From NCBI RefSeq assembly GCF_034670005.1, contig NZ_JAXMOH010000008.1:62001-126000 (forward strand): a DNA stretch of 64,000 bases, read 5' to 3'. Each line of letters starts with the position of its first letter. Position 1 is the stretch's first letter. Below are positions 17,598 to 27,400 of this stretch, one piece after another. Both the position numbers and the translations under genes were made by a program. The DNA comes from Thalassobius sp034670005. Its GTDB lineage: Bacteria; Pseudomonadota; Alphaproteobacteria; Rhodobacterales; Rhodobacteraceae. The notes under the pieces were generated by a model that had not been told where the DNA came from, searched no databases, and saw only the letters and a program-made list of their open reading frames with translations.

Positions 17598-17642
17598 TGG
17601 AGGCGAGTACCGGAATCGAACCGGTGTACACGGATTTGCAAT
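17598..17642. repeat. att site copy 2: 3' end of tRNA-Cys (junction of islands 1 and 2)
   Basis: Forty-five bases identical to the 3' end of the intact tRNA-Cys at 46411-46455, followed by an AT-rich stretch (to about 17705, with gtgtataaaaaagtgtatag). That stretch resembles the one after att copy 1. It lacks the 5' half of a tRNA. It is the shared boundary of two tandem islands: the integrase-proximal end of island 1 and the distal end of island 2. Confidence 0.9.
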
Positions 17643-17748
17643 ACGTTCATTTTACGTAAAAACAATTACTTATCCGTAAGTGTATAAAAAAGTGTATAGA
17701 TTGGCGCGGGCGATAGCGTTGGAAGACTAACGTGTGGATGGGTGAAAC

Positions 17749-18321
17749 CTAGCGCTGATGTAGCCCCCTGGACGCATCGCCGATGTTGTTGCTGGTGATC
17801 TCGACGGCCCGAACCTCCAGTGTTTCCGCGTCGATCCCAAGGTGAACCTTGCGCCAGATACGGCGCTTGGGGTCGCCATGCTTGCGGGCGTTCCATTCGC
17901 CCTCGCCCTCGCCCTCGCCTTCGGCCTTGATGCCGGTGCTGTCGATCAACAGGTTCAGCGGCCCGCTGGAACCGCGATTCGGAAGGCGCACCTTGAGCAT
18001 TCTTTGACGGCGATACAGTGTGCTGAAATCCGGCACCGTCCATTCCAGACCGACCAGACGTAGGAGACTTCCCACGAACCCGGCCGTTTGCCGCAACGGA
18101 AGACTATATAGAACTTTCAGCGTAAGGCAGGTCTGGATTGCGGCGTCCAGGTCATCCCGGGATCAAACCAGATCGTCAGTGATCCGCGCTGCTTCAGCGT
18201 GCTATTGTAAGCCGACCAGTTCGTGGTCTTGTATCTTGTCGGTGCCCAACTGCTCATGACATCCAGCTATCACACTGGATTCACGACATGAATCCCCTCA
18301 GCCCATTTGTGCAACAAAGCC
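17749..18321 (-). pseudogene. IS5-family transposase, N-terminal half with one terminal repeat
   Basis: Ends at 18321 with atttgtgcaacaaagcc, the complement of the repeat at 15275. The minus strand carries GLEWTVPDFSTLYRRQRML, LLIDSTGIKAEG (first catalytic Asp) and RRIWRKVHLGIDAETLEVRA, typical of IS5-group transposases. The frame is lost at about 17760 after NNIGDA, next to the left end of island 2. The GEGEGEGEW stretch reflects a short cctcgc repeat. It is similar but not identical to the C-terminal IS5 fragment at 15275-15800 where they overlap, so these are two elements. Confidence 0.8.
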
Positions 18322-18335
18322 TTCTATAAGTAAAA

Positions 18336-18398
18336 ATCCAAGTACGACGGCATGGCATCGTCGGATGCCAAAAAGCTGCGGGCACTGGAAGTGACCTG
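18336..18398 (+). pseudogene. IS3-family OrfA fragment (C-terminal part)
   Basis: The plus strand encodes KYDGMASSDAKKLRALE, which resembles the F-G-G-M-D-V-S-E-A-K-R-L-K-A-L-E helix near the end of an IS3-family OrfA. Only about 20 codons remain. The N-terminal part of a related OrfA lies on the other side of the RTX gene at 22521-22652, in opposite orientation. Confidence 0.5.
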
Positions 18399-18473
18399 AG
18401 TCCCTTGCTATTTTCCACCATAGGTTTAGACTGATGAGTGCATTTGTAGAGGATATATTTTTTAGGGGTCGTT

Positions 18474-21400
18474 ATGGCGACAGGCTATGCTTTTACTCGA
18501 TTAAACATGGATGAGCTTACTGCCTGGCATGGTACCGTGCAAAGCTACGATAGCTCTCAGTTTACAGTCGTATCAGGTAACTACCGCGCACAATACACAG
18601 GTGCATTTAGCTATGACTTCTACGGAAATGTGTATGGTGAGCTACATGGTTTCTCAATGGATATTGGAGGAACGCCGCAATATTCGATATCCGGCTTAGA
18701 CGTGGATGCTTATACCGCTTACAGCAACTATGTTTCCAACAATAACCTATCAGCTCTTTTTGAATTGGCGTTGTCCGGAGCGGATAATCTGTTTGGATCG
18801 ACGGGCTCAGACCTCATTCGAGCTTACGGTGGAAATGATAATCTGCGCGGCGATGCTGGCAATGACACACTTTACGGCGGTCAGGGAACTGATACAGCCG
18901 TCTTCAGCGGAAACTCGTCCTCTGCTGTCTTTGATGTCATCAGCGGTGGTGTCAGCGTTTCCAGTTCTGACGGAGTAGACTACCTGTATGACATTGAAAG
19001 GGTAAGATTTTCTGACGGCATTTTTGCCATTGAGGAATTTGTCGGTAGTTCTCATCCCGAGCCATCCATCAGTACGGGCAATCTGTTCATCACTTCAAGT
19101 ACGGGCTGGGAAACCGGAGCCGGTAGCACGCAGACAGCGAATACTAATGCCACCGTCTACCTCGGCCATGCCGGTGGCAACAATCGCATGCTGCGCGTGG
19201 AAGGTGGAAGCGTTTCGGTTGACACCAATCGGGCCCAGTTTTCCGGCGTCACTGTTTATTCCGAACTGGCATCACTGGGATCGCCATTGTTCACTGGTGA
19301 CTTCACACTCGACCTGCAGACGCTGAGCACAACGTCGTTCTCGGAAGATGTGTCGAATATTGATTTCGGCTTCGCCAATATCATGGAAATCGATTTTTCC
19401 AGTCTGACCATTAACCAGACCGAAGTTGCAATGAGCGCCGGCGTCTCGTTCCCGAATAGTTTCTGGAACCTCTCTACCTCAGATAGCCTGTTGTCCTTTA
19501 CGCTGACCGATACCACCATCGTCCCGAGGTTTGGCACCATAGGGACCACGCGGTTGGCCTCAGCAGATCCGTTCGAGCTTGACCTGCCCAGTTCGCTAGA
19601 ACGCTACGATCTGGAATTCAGCGATCTGTCCTTCTCCTATGACTACGCCTCGGATAGCCTGTATTTCGGAGGGCGAGCGGCTCTGTCCATCGATCTGCTC
19701 GGCAGCACCCGCCAGGTCGAGATTGACCTGGCCGGCAATCCTGGGCCGACCCCCTTCGATCCGGGCGACCGATTTCTGAGATTTTCCGGCATAGGCGATG
19801 GTACCAGCGGTTTCGAATGGGATATCGTCAGTGAAATGACCTATTCCATCGATGCCGAAACCGATGGTTATGGCACCAGCAGCCTGTTCGCGCCGAGTTG
19901 GGGGCTTAGAAGCCTATCCATCGAGCTGGACACAATTGCCAACCGGTTTGCCGGAAGTGTTGCAGTCGAGCTTCCATTCCTGAACGGCTTTGAAATCGAA
20001 GGCTCCGTTGAATTTTTCTGGGATCCCTTCGAGCTCGACGCCTTTTCCTTCGACGTGGATGGTCTGAATACCCCGATTTTCAATACGGGAGCTTTCCTGC
20101 AAGGATTTACCGGCGACGTATCCGGGCTAGCCACAGCGCTTTCCTCGGATCCTGTCACTTATACGGGTAGCGCAACCGCTTCACTCGGTCCCCGCGGAAG
20201 CGAGTTGTTGTTCGGGACGTTGGACGGCTCCTACAGTGATCGCAGCCTTGACGTGCTGGCTGATATTTCTGCAACTGGGCGATATCTGCTGCCAGATAGC
20301 GTTGTTTCCGCGCTTGAAGCCGGACAATCGACCGGGAACAGGCTGGTGACGGTCCTGAACGACTGGATGGATGTCGATCTTCAGGACATCCTTGACTATG
20401 AAATTCTCGGCTTCGACGGATCACTGTCATTCGATATTGGTGCAGGGGAGTTTGAATTCGATGGTCAGATCGACATTCTAGGTGGATTGATTTCCCTGCA
20501 TACTCAAATTGAGGCAAACCGCGATTTCGACTTCATGTTGCGGAGTACAACCGCATTGACCTGGCCAGAGCGGATTCCACTGGTCGGCGGCAGTCAAATA
20601 GCGGGAGTTGACTTTATGGTTGACTTCAGCAACGACGGCAATCTGAGCAATGACTTCGCCGCCTTCTGGACAGGAGCTTCGATCGACCTCGGTGTCATAA
20701 GCGGATCTGTTAGCATCGGTTTCCAGATTGCCTTTGACGGTGACTTCGAAATTCTAGGCGCACGGGAAATCCAGGAACTCAATTCGAACCGGGAGACGAT
20801 GGCTTCCGATCCGAACCCGGAGATAATGGCTTCCGCTCCGAACGCCTTTACCAGCGCCTTCAGCGGTTGGGCCCTGACAGGCAGTATGGATCTCGTTCTG
20901 CTGACAGCACAATGGTCAAATGCGGTCTCGGATGCCTCCCTTGTCCTGATCGGACCAGACGGGAGCCAATACGATGAAACCGACATCGCTTCGCTGAGCT
21001 TCGCCCAGGTGATCGATGTTTGGAGCGATGGGACCTCCCGTTCGATCATTCTTGATCCTCCGGAGGCCGGAAACTGGTCCTTGCGTGTCGAAAGCGCGAC
21101 CGATCTCACCAACTTATCCTTCAATGCACTGGAGACCGCGAACCCAGCCTCGGTTGAAATCACCAATGCGCAAGCTGACTCTTCAACCGGAATCCTAGGC
21201 GTGGATGTCGACGTTTCTGGTCTGACCGGTGCTTCCCAATTGAATCTGTACCTTGCAAGCGATCCGTCCGGGGCCAATGCACAGCCGATCCTTCTGGAAC
21301 AACAAATCGCTCAGAGTGGGCAATTCCATTTCGATGTTGATGTGACCGATATCCCGCCGGGACAATTCCATGTCGTTGCGATGGTTGGCGGGAACGGAAT

Positions 21401-22514
21401 TATTCCGGCAATCGATGAATTCGCAACGCCCATCTCGTTTGCGGGCGGTGTGGACATTACCGTTTCGATCGATGAAGGTCTTCATGGGGAAGACGGGCGG
21501 CAAGTTTTTACTTTCACTGTAGAAAATATCAACAGCCGCACCAGCCAAGCCGCAACGCTAACGATAGCAATTGCCGAGGGCGCGCAGCTTCTTTCAAACG
21601 GGATCGGAACATTCGATGCGGCAGAGAACGAGCTGACGATTGATCTGGGCATACTCGCATCTGGGGCCTCTTCCGCGTTTGCGCTGGAGTTTGGGATCCC
21701 AGACACTCTCGACGGAGGCACAGTCGAGGCACAGGTCAGTTCGGACGATTTCGACCTGGATAGTTCGAACGACTCGCAAAGCTTTGCACTCGGAACCGCA
21801 GAAGTCCGGCAAGAAGCCTCTCCAGCAGCGCCCACCGAATTCGCCGATGTTATTCTGGCAACGGATTTTGGGGATAATGCGAATGGACTTGCCGGGGATG
21901 ACACGCTGAGAGGTGGGGATAATCCGGATACGCTGATCGGGGGTAACGGGGATGACATCATCTTTGGCGGCGAGACAGCGGCCGACCTGCGCGACAACGT
22001 CTATGGCGGTAACGGCAATGATTCCATCGATGGCGGCTATGGAAATGACGAACTGCGTGGTGACGCCGACAACGACACCATCGTCGGCGGCTACGGTGTC
22101 GATACCATCGTCGGCGGCACCGGCGACGACCAACTGACTGGCCAAGCCTGGTCGGACCTGGTCTTTGGCGGAGATGGCGCCGACTTCGTGAACGGCGGTT
22201 TCGGCCATGACCGGGTGAACGGCGGTGACGGTGCCGACAGGTTCTTCCATATCGGCATCTTCGATCATGGCTCGGACTGGATTCAGGACTATTCAGCCAG
22301 TGAAGGTGATGTGCTGGTCTTTGGTGGATCAGGCACACCCGATCAGTTCCAGATCAATTTCGTGGAAACAGCCAATGCAGGCGAGGCCGGTGTTGAAGAG
22401 GCTTTCGTGATTTACCGCCCGACCGGTCAGATCCTCTGGGCGCTGGTCGACGGCGGTGCGCAAACAGAAATCAACCTGATGATTGGCGGTGCCGAATACG
22501 ATCTCTTGGCCTGA
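18474..22514 (+). CDS. giant RTX-type secreted protein
   Basis: A 1346-residue protein without signal peptide. A first RTX block (about 103-140: SGADNLFGSTGSDLI, GDAGNDTLYGGQGTD) is followed by DYLYDIERVRFSDG, a motif common in RTX proteins. A long beta-rich central region (about 200-780) follows, then domains with subtilase-P-domain-like and CARDB-like character (about 785-1110). A second RTX block ends the protein (about 1125-1250). The last about 190 residues closely match the end of the 12541-15105 protein (GGYGNDELRGDAD, DHGSDWIQDYSASEGDVL, EFDLLA-like end YDLLA), implying the same type I secretion system. No transporter gene is nearby. Likely a surface adhesin or matrix protein. Enzymatic activity cannot be excluded. 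Confidence 0.88.
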   Translation: MATGYAFTRLNMDELTAWHGTVQSYDSSQFTVVSGNYRAQYTGAFSYDFYGNVYGELHGFSMDIGGTPQYSISGLDVDAYTAYSNYVSNNNLSALFELALSGADNLFGSTGSDLIRAYGGNDNLRGDAGNDTLYGGQGTDTAVFSGNSSSAVFDVISGGVSVSSSDGVDYLYDIERVRFSDGIFAIEEFVGSSHPEPSISTGNLFITSSTGWETGAGSTQTANTNATVYLGHAGGNNRMLRVEGGSVSVDTNRAQFSGVTVYSELASLGSPLFTGDFTLDLQTLSTTSFSEDVSNIDFGFANIMEIDFSSLTINQTEVAMSAGVSFPNSFWNLSTSDSLLSFTLTDTTIVPRFGTIGTTRLASADPFELDLPSSLERYDLEFSDLSFSYDYASDSLYFGGRAALSIDLLGSTRQVEIDLAGNPGPTPFDPGDRFLRFSGIGDGTSGFEWDIVSEMTYSIDAETDGYGTSSLFAPSWGLRSLSIELDTIANRFAGSVAVELPFLNGFEIEGSVEFFWDPFELDAFSFDVDGLNTPIFNTGAFLQGFTGDVSGLATALSSDPVTYTGSATASLGPRGSELLFGTLDGSYSDRSLDVLADISATGRYLLPDSVVSALEAGQSTGNRLVTVLNDWMDVDLQDILDYEILGFDGSLSFDIGAGEFEFDGQIDILGGLISLHTQIEANRDFDFMLRSTTALTWPERIPLVGGSQIAGVDFMVDFSNDGNLSNDFAAFWTGASIDLGVISGSVSIGFQIAFDGDFEILGAREIQELNSNRETMASDPNPEIMASAPNAFTSAFSGWALTGSMDLVLLTAQWSNAVSDASLVLIGPDGSQYDETDIASLSFAQVIDVWSDGTSRSIILDPPEAGNWSLRVESATDLTNLSFNALETANPASVEITNAQADSSTGILGVDVDVSGLTGASQLNLYLASDPSGANAQPILLEQQIAQSGQFHFDVDVTDIPPGQFHVVAMVGGNGIIPAIDEFATPISFAGGVDITVSIDEGLHGEDGRQVFTFTVENINSRTSQAATLTIAIAEGAQLLSNGIGTFDAAENELTIDLGILASGASSAFALEFGIPDTLDGGTVEAQVSSDDFDLDSSNDSQSFALGTAEVRQEASPAAPTEFADVILATDFGDNANGLAGDDTLRGGDNPDTLIGGNGDDIIFGGETAADLRDNVYGGNGNDSIDGGYGNDELRGDADNDTIVGGYGVDTIVGGTGDDQLTGQAWSDLVFGGDGADFVNGGFGHDRVNGGDGADRFFHIGIFDHGSDWIQDYSASEGDVLVFGGSGTPDQFQINFVETANAGEAGVEEAFVIYRPTGQILWALVDGGAQTEINLMIGGAEYDLLA

Positions 22515-22520
22515 CCACAA

Positions 22521-22652
22521 ACTTAGCCTTCCAGGCGTAGAAGGTGCCTTCCGACATCCGTGCTTGCGGCACAGATCGGCACACTTCGCGCCCGCCTCAT
22601 GCTCCGTCAGAATCCCGATGATCTGCTCTTCTGTGTATCTCGATCGTTTCAT
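22521..22652 (-). pseudogene. IS3-family OrfA N-terminal fragment (frameshifted)
   Basis: Minus strand encodes MKRSRYTEEQIIGILTEHEA then CADLCRKHG, the start of an IS407-type OrfA. After HG the frame is broken: MSEGTFYAWKAKF continues in the next frame, so a base has been lost. It stops at the end of the RTX gene. The adjacent 22653-22716 stretch is the IS terminus (ggactctaatcccagatgga). Confidence 0.75.
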
Positions 22653-22716
22653 TGTCCGTCCCTTCGTTGGGTCGGACTCTAATCCCAGATGGAGGAAAAA
22701 CCCCGTGGCAGGTCAT

Positions 22717-22772
22717 AGCCATTCTGGTCCTCCGTTTTCCTAAACATAACGGCGGACCACTTCTGTGGGGAA
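22717..22772. repeat. 56-base imperfect direct repeat, left copy
   Basis: The stretch beginning agccattctggtcctccg and containing ttcctaaacataac recurs in the same orientation at 30675-30730 with roughly 80-85% identity. The pair brackets the 7.9-kb block with the two peptidoglycan-binding-domain proteins, the ankyrin protein and a small membrane protein. It may be termini of a lost transposon or an older recombination site. Confidence 0.7.
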
Positions 22773-22783
22773 AGATCAGCGCG

Positions 22784-24193
22784 TCATCTAGATTTCGCCG
22801 CGTAAAATGAACACCCGTTTGTATCATGGCCGCTCATCACAAGTTTCTGATCGGCAAAGGTTCCGCGGAATTGCACTCGGCCTACCAACAACCCCCAATT
22901 TATTTCGCCAGTCATTCGGCGGCCTATTAGTTTTCCAGAAAACCTCCCATTCATACCTTGGGAGTTACGGGCGCGACCTGAATAGAGATTCCCTCTTGAA
23001 TACCTAATAGAAAGCGACCCAGTGATTTTCATCCTCCCAAGTCGACTTTTGGAGTTGCAACTTGTCGTGAAACGCCACGCCCCTGAAATATTGTACGGAC
23101 CAATCGGCATGGGCGGCGGCGGGTTGTATGTTTGCTCATTTTCAGGATCTGAAAGCCAGATTTTTAGACCAGGCTGCGATTGAGCTTTCAGAGCTGCCAG
23201 TTGTTCTTCATTCAGGTATCCGTTGGCATTAATGTCCCGTGAAACCTGCCATTTTTTAACTGCGCTACGGACACCTCTGCCAATGAGTCCGTCAATCCCG
23301 TTAGGGTCATAACCCAAGACCAAGAGCCTTGCCTGAATGTCACGTATGGCCTGCTTGTCCAGAGCCATATCAGATTCTGTTGCCGACGTTGCAGGAGAAA
23401 GTTGTGTGCTGTTCGGAGGCGCTCCGTGACTTGAAGTGATTTGATTGGTATTCGAGACAGAGGCTTCTGCTACAGCCGTTTCAGTTGACGGCTGCACGGC
23501 AGTCTCTGAACGCAGGGTTCGGGCCAGATCGGTTGAAATGGTAATCCCATCTTTAGAAACTTTTACCTCGAAGCGACTACCGGTTTGATTTACCGGATAG
23601 GGTGCGCATCTGTCGATTGCTCCGACTGCGGAGAGGAATAACTTCCGTGCAGATGAATTAGGATTTTCTGGTGCGACCAGTTCCGGGATACCGGAAACCC
23701 GACCATCAGGGCCTAAATTCACCCCTATCAACAGTTGCTGGTCCGCTGGCTCGTCTAGCGCAGCTGCGATACAGTCATCTGGGTCGGGCACAGCCGGTGT
23801 TTCGCCGACTTTAAAGATCTGCGTATCGCTATTCTGTCCCGAGCTCTCTACAGCCGAATTTTCGAGTTGTTGCGAAAACAAGGAAAGGTCAACGCCATCA
23901 ATAGTGTCCTGAAGAATGATTCCGACAGCTAAATCCGACTCTGGATACTGTTCCAAGATTTGGTCGAAGAGGTACTTCATCCGTTTGAGGTCGGAAGAGC
24001 TGGTACCAGGGCCGGCATAAATTGCCTTGGCATCCGCGAAAAGGGCCTCTGCGCTGTTCTGCGCTTCGGCTGGAATTGATCCTAGCAGAATTATGCTGAG
24101 CGCGGCGGCCGTAGACCGACACTGTCTGAACGAGCAGACATGACCGGGGGACGAGGGTTTCCTGGTTAGTCGTGGAATCCAACGGATCATCAT
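22784..24193 (-). CDS. secreted protein with TonB-C-like and peptidoglycan-binding domains
   Basis: About 469 residues from the ATG at 24193, chosen for the nearby ggggaa site; an in-frame start at 24250 is possible. A hydrophobic signal segment (AAALSIILLGSIPAEA) is followed by a helical region. Then comes a segment resembling TolA/TonB C-terminal domains (LIGVNLGPDGRVSGIPEL...AIDRCAPYP, about 154-202). A Ser/Thr-rich linker leads to a peptidoglycan-binding domain (IQARLLVLGYDPNGIDGLIG, about 283-333). The C-terminal beta domain is rich in Gly and Arg. It probably acts in the periplasm. It is divergently transcribed from the large lipase-like gene, which has the same peptidoglycan-binding module, suggesting a functional pair. 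Confidence 0.75.
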   Translation of the reverse strand: MMIRWIPRLTRKPSSPGHVCSFRQCRSTAAALSIILLGSIPAEAQNSAEALFADAKAIYAGPGTSSSDLKRMKYLFDQILEQYPESDLAVGIILQDTIDGVDLSLFSQQLENSAVESSGQNSDTQIFKVGETPAVPDPDDCIAAALDEPADQQLLIGVNLGPDGRVSGIPELVAPENPNSSARKLFLSAVGAIDRCAPYPVNQTGSRFEVKVSKDGITISTDLARTLRSETAVQPSTETAVAEASVSNTNQITSSHGAPPNSTQLSPATSATESDMALDKQAIRDIQARLLVLGYDPNGIDGLIGRGVRSAVKKWQVSRDINANGYLNEEQLAALKAQSQPGLKIWLSDPENEQTYNPPPPMPIGPYNISGAWRFTTSCNSKSRLGRMKITGSLSIRYSRGNLYSGRARNSQGMNGRFSGKLIGRRMTGEINWGLLVGRVQFRGTFADQKLVMSGHDTNGCSFYAAKSR

Positions 24194-24422
24194 TTTCCCC
24201 AATAAAACCGATATATATATGCTCGCATTTTTCGGTACAAAACTTGACAAGTCAATCAGGGTTGTTGAACCCTAATCTAGACACTTAGTGCAGGAATTCG
24301 TTTTGCGAATGATAGGCTTAGCAAGTATTCGGTTTTTCCGGTGCTACGCGGTGGCCGTCTTATGGCCAACTTACCACAATTGGCTCTGTCGCACTCCGGT
24401 TGTCATGCGATGGAGATATTTG

Positions 24423-27400
24423 ATGATAGGTAAGCTTTTTCACCTAAGATTCTTGGCTATTGTGGCTTTGACGTTCTTGATCACAATCTCAGATCCATTT
24501 TCCATTTTGGGAGAACGTTGCGTTACGGCGCAGACGTATTCATCACCATCCCCCTCTCAGGAAGAGGCTATAATCAATTATTTGAAGGCTGTCTGGACGG
24601 TTGGTGATGCGGCGCGTGAGTTCGACAATGACCTCGGGAACATTCGAGACGGCGGCTTCCTTGGACTTGGATCCGAACTGCATGCAGATGTTTGGTGGAG
24701 GGTATTTGGCACTCTGCTAACGATGGTTGAAGTAGCCGACCAAGTTCACGAAGAAGAATATGCCGACGCAGCGAGAACGCTCGGGAAATTCATCACGCTG
24801 GATGTCCTGTCACAGAGCAGGGCCGCAGAGCAGATACTGGGTTTCGAAGCTTATGCCTCGCTTGCGGCCTTGCCGATTGATTGGGCGTTGAACTCCTTTG
24901 CGCGTCTCGTCGACCAAACTGGATTCGAGAACCAACTCAAAGCGTACCGGATTGCTCGTGATGAATTTGGAATTTCCCATGAGCAGCTGGCCGCCGGAAA
25001 AGACGTTCAGGGTTCTGGAACTGCATATTTTGGTGATGCCGGTTGGTTCTTTGGTCTGGATGGCACTTTTTCGGATGGTAGCTCCGGTTTCCGGCGCATT
25101 CCTCCGTTTGGCGGCGCCTCACTTTCGGTCGAGCGGGATGCAGCTTTTGAAATGTTTCGTCTGATTTACGAAATTGAGAAAGACCCATTTGCCTATCGGA
25201 GTGCACAACGCGAGGCGGTTTTGGCATTCCAGACAGAACTCGAAAGGTCTTCAGCAGAAATTGAGGTGCGAATAAGCAACTCCGATCATGCGGAATCAGG
25301 GATAGTCGCTACTGATAACTCGATGGAGACTTCCGCCCAGTGGCCACTCGATGAAAGGGATGGGCCGCAGGTGACCATTGCGTCGGCGCAATCCAGTGAA
25401 GAAGAATATACTGCCGCGGCAAACGAGCTGTTTGTAAACGCTGTTCGTTTGTATCTGGACGCACCGGTTGGGCCGCCTGAGAAAAGAGCCGAAGTTCTGC
25501 TTCAGGTTCGCCAGATGTTTGATCAAGTAACCGTCGGCTTTCCAAGGAGCGGTGTAGCGAGCCGGATTAACACCCAGAACATTCCTGGCGTTGATTTCAC
25601 AACGCTTCCGCCTGTCGGCTGGAACCAGGCAAAGTGGGCCTTAGCGCGGGATTTGCTTGCAGACTATGAGGGCGATCTCAACACAATGAACCGAGTAGCC
25701 AATGCTGCTCCTTTCGCGCTGATGGCTTCTGTCACCTATGGAAGCGATGAAGCCCTCGATAAACTCGCTCAAACTGGCTGGGTGCAGATATCTCTACAGC
25801 CCGAGAATGCCGTGTTGCCTTTTATCGGTGATGCGACCGCTTCTCTGTTCGAAAAAGGTGGGCTGTCAGTTCTAGCCTTTCGCGGTTCTACAACAAAAGG
25901 TGATTGGGTCACAAATACACTTGGATCGGTTATCCCCACACCTCTTCTATCCGAGCAAATCATGGATGCGGTGAAAATTACGCGAGAAGTTTTGAAAGAA
26001 CGTCCGAACCTCATCCTAACAGGCCATTCACTTGGAGGACGTCTCGCACAGGCCAGCCGTATGGCGGTCGGAAAGCCTGCGTATGTATTTGATTCTGCCC
26101 CTGTCGGATCAAGAGAGCTCGCCCAATTCGGCCTCGCGAATTTAGTGTTGAACCAAGACGTTCCTCTCGAAAGATTTCGTAGTCCACAAGACCAACTGAG
26201 CGGTGTTTTTCCGGCAATCGATATGGAAGTGCGCAACATTGTAGAGACGCGGATTATTGACCTGTTTAGTCTTTCAACCACTGCAAAATACCTCCACAAC
26301 GTAGACGTTTTGGCCCGCGCTATGGACGAAGTCCGCGTGGCTCGTGAACTGGGCTGGCTGGCAGCGTATGCCAACAATCAAAGTTTCGAAAATACTGTGA
26401 ATGGCCACAATGGGGGAGCTGGAAATCCTTATTCCTCACCAGGGCAGGTCGAGCAAGGCGACGACCCAACTGAAGCTTACTCAGGTGAGTGGGGCCCAGG
26501 GATAGTTGCTGACACCGCCATAGAGCTGGGCCATGGACCGTGTCGAGGTCATTCTGACAAACGCACCTGTCTCAGAGAGTATGGGCTTTCTGAAGAAGCC
26601 ATCAGTTTTGCTCTCGACCCGGTTCATGGTGCCAATGTTGGTGAAGTTTTTGCGATAAACTTTATGGAAACCGGCGCAATCGACCTAGCGCATGTTGAAT
26701 TCATTGGGGCCTCTGACCACCATTGGCCTATCTTACTTAATGGATCCCTGAAACTACTCGCGCCTGGAGGTACGACCAACCTTGCTGCGGTATTTACTGA
26801 TCCCACAAGCAAAAAAAAGCTGAGAGAATTTCCTAAAGCAACAAGCCGTACAACAGCGGCACGTTCTCACCGCTTGCTGAGCGACGGGACACAAAGGTTT
26901 GTCTTAGTGGAATTGGTGGTTGATGGTTGCCGGGCATGCCCCATTGTCGGAAGTGCCGTGACATTTTTGGAGATCGGCCCAAAAACAGGTGGAGTCTTGC
27001 AACGTAGACCAGTTGGCTTGTTCCTAGATCCTGTGAACGCTAGTTTAGACACATCGCAAGGATATCCTCGTCAGAGATCGCCCGGTTCGGAAAGTCTGAT
27101 TGCCAGACCTGCCAATTTACAGGCCTCACTAAATTTTTTGGGCTACAATGCTGGCGAGATGGATGGCTATCCAGGCCCTCAAACCAGAACCGCTCTAATG
27201 GAATTCCAGGTGGATTTTTGTCTTCCGCCAACAGGGCAACCTGATGCGGCTACGGTTGATGCGCTCGCAAACGCTGATGGCTTCTTTGCACCTTGTGCCG
27301 GGGCTCAGTTGCCAGAGGGGGTGGCTGCAAACACGCCCTTGATTTCAGGTGTCTATGTTGATGAACCGTCAAAATGTGAGTTTCAAAGCTTGCCGTATGA

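Larger units (their letters stand above)
16080..17642. repeat. 1.56-kb direct repeat, copy 1 (integrase plus att)
   Basis: This segment recurs at 44893-46455 with constant offset 28813. It covers about 200 bases downstream of the integrase, the whole integrase gene with identical protein, the short upstream region and the 45-base tRNA-Cys tail. The only differences I noticed are in about 20 bases between integrase and att (around 17557-17577). The near identity implies recent duplication, gene conversion or arrival of two islands from the same family. Confidence 0.93.

Noticed and set aside
2674..17642. Additional tRNA-Cys genes at 2674 and 17598
   Set aside because: Only the 3' part is present. 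The anticodon stem is not completed and the 5' half is missing, so these are attachment-site remnants.
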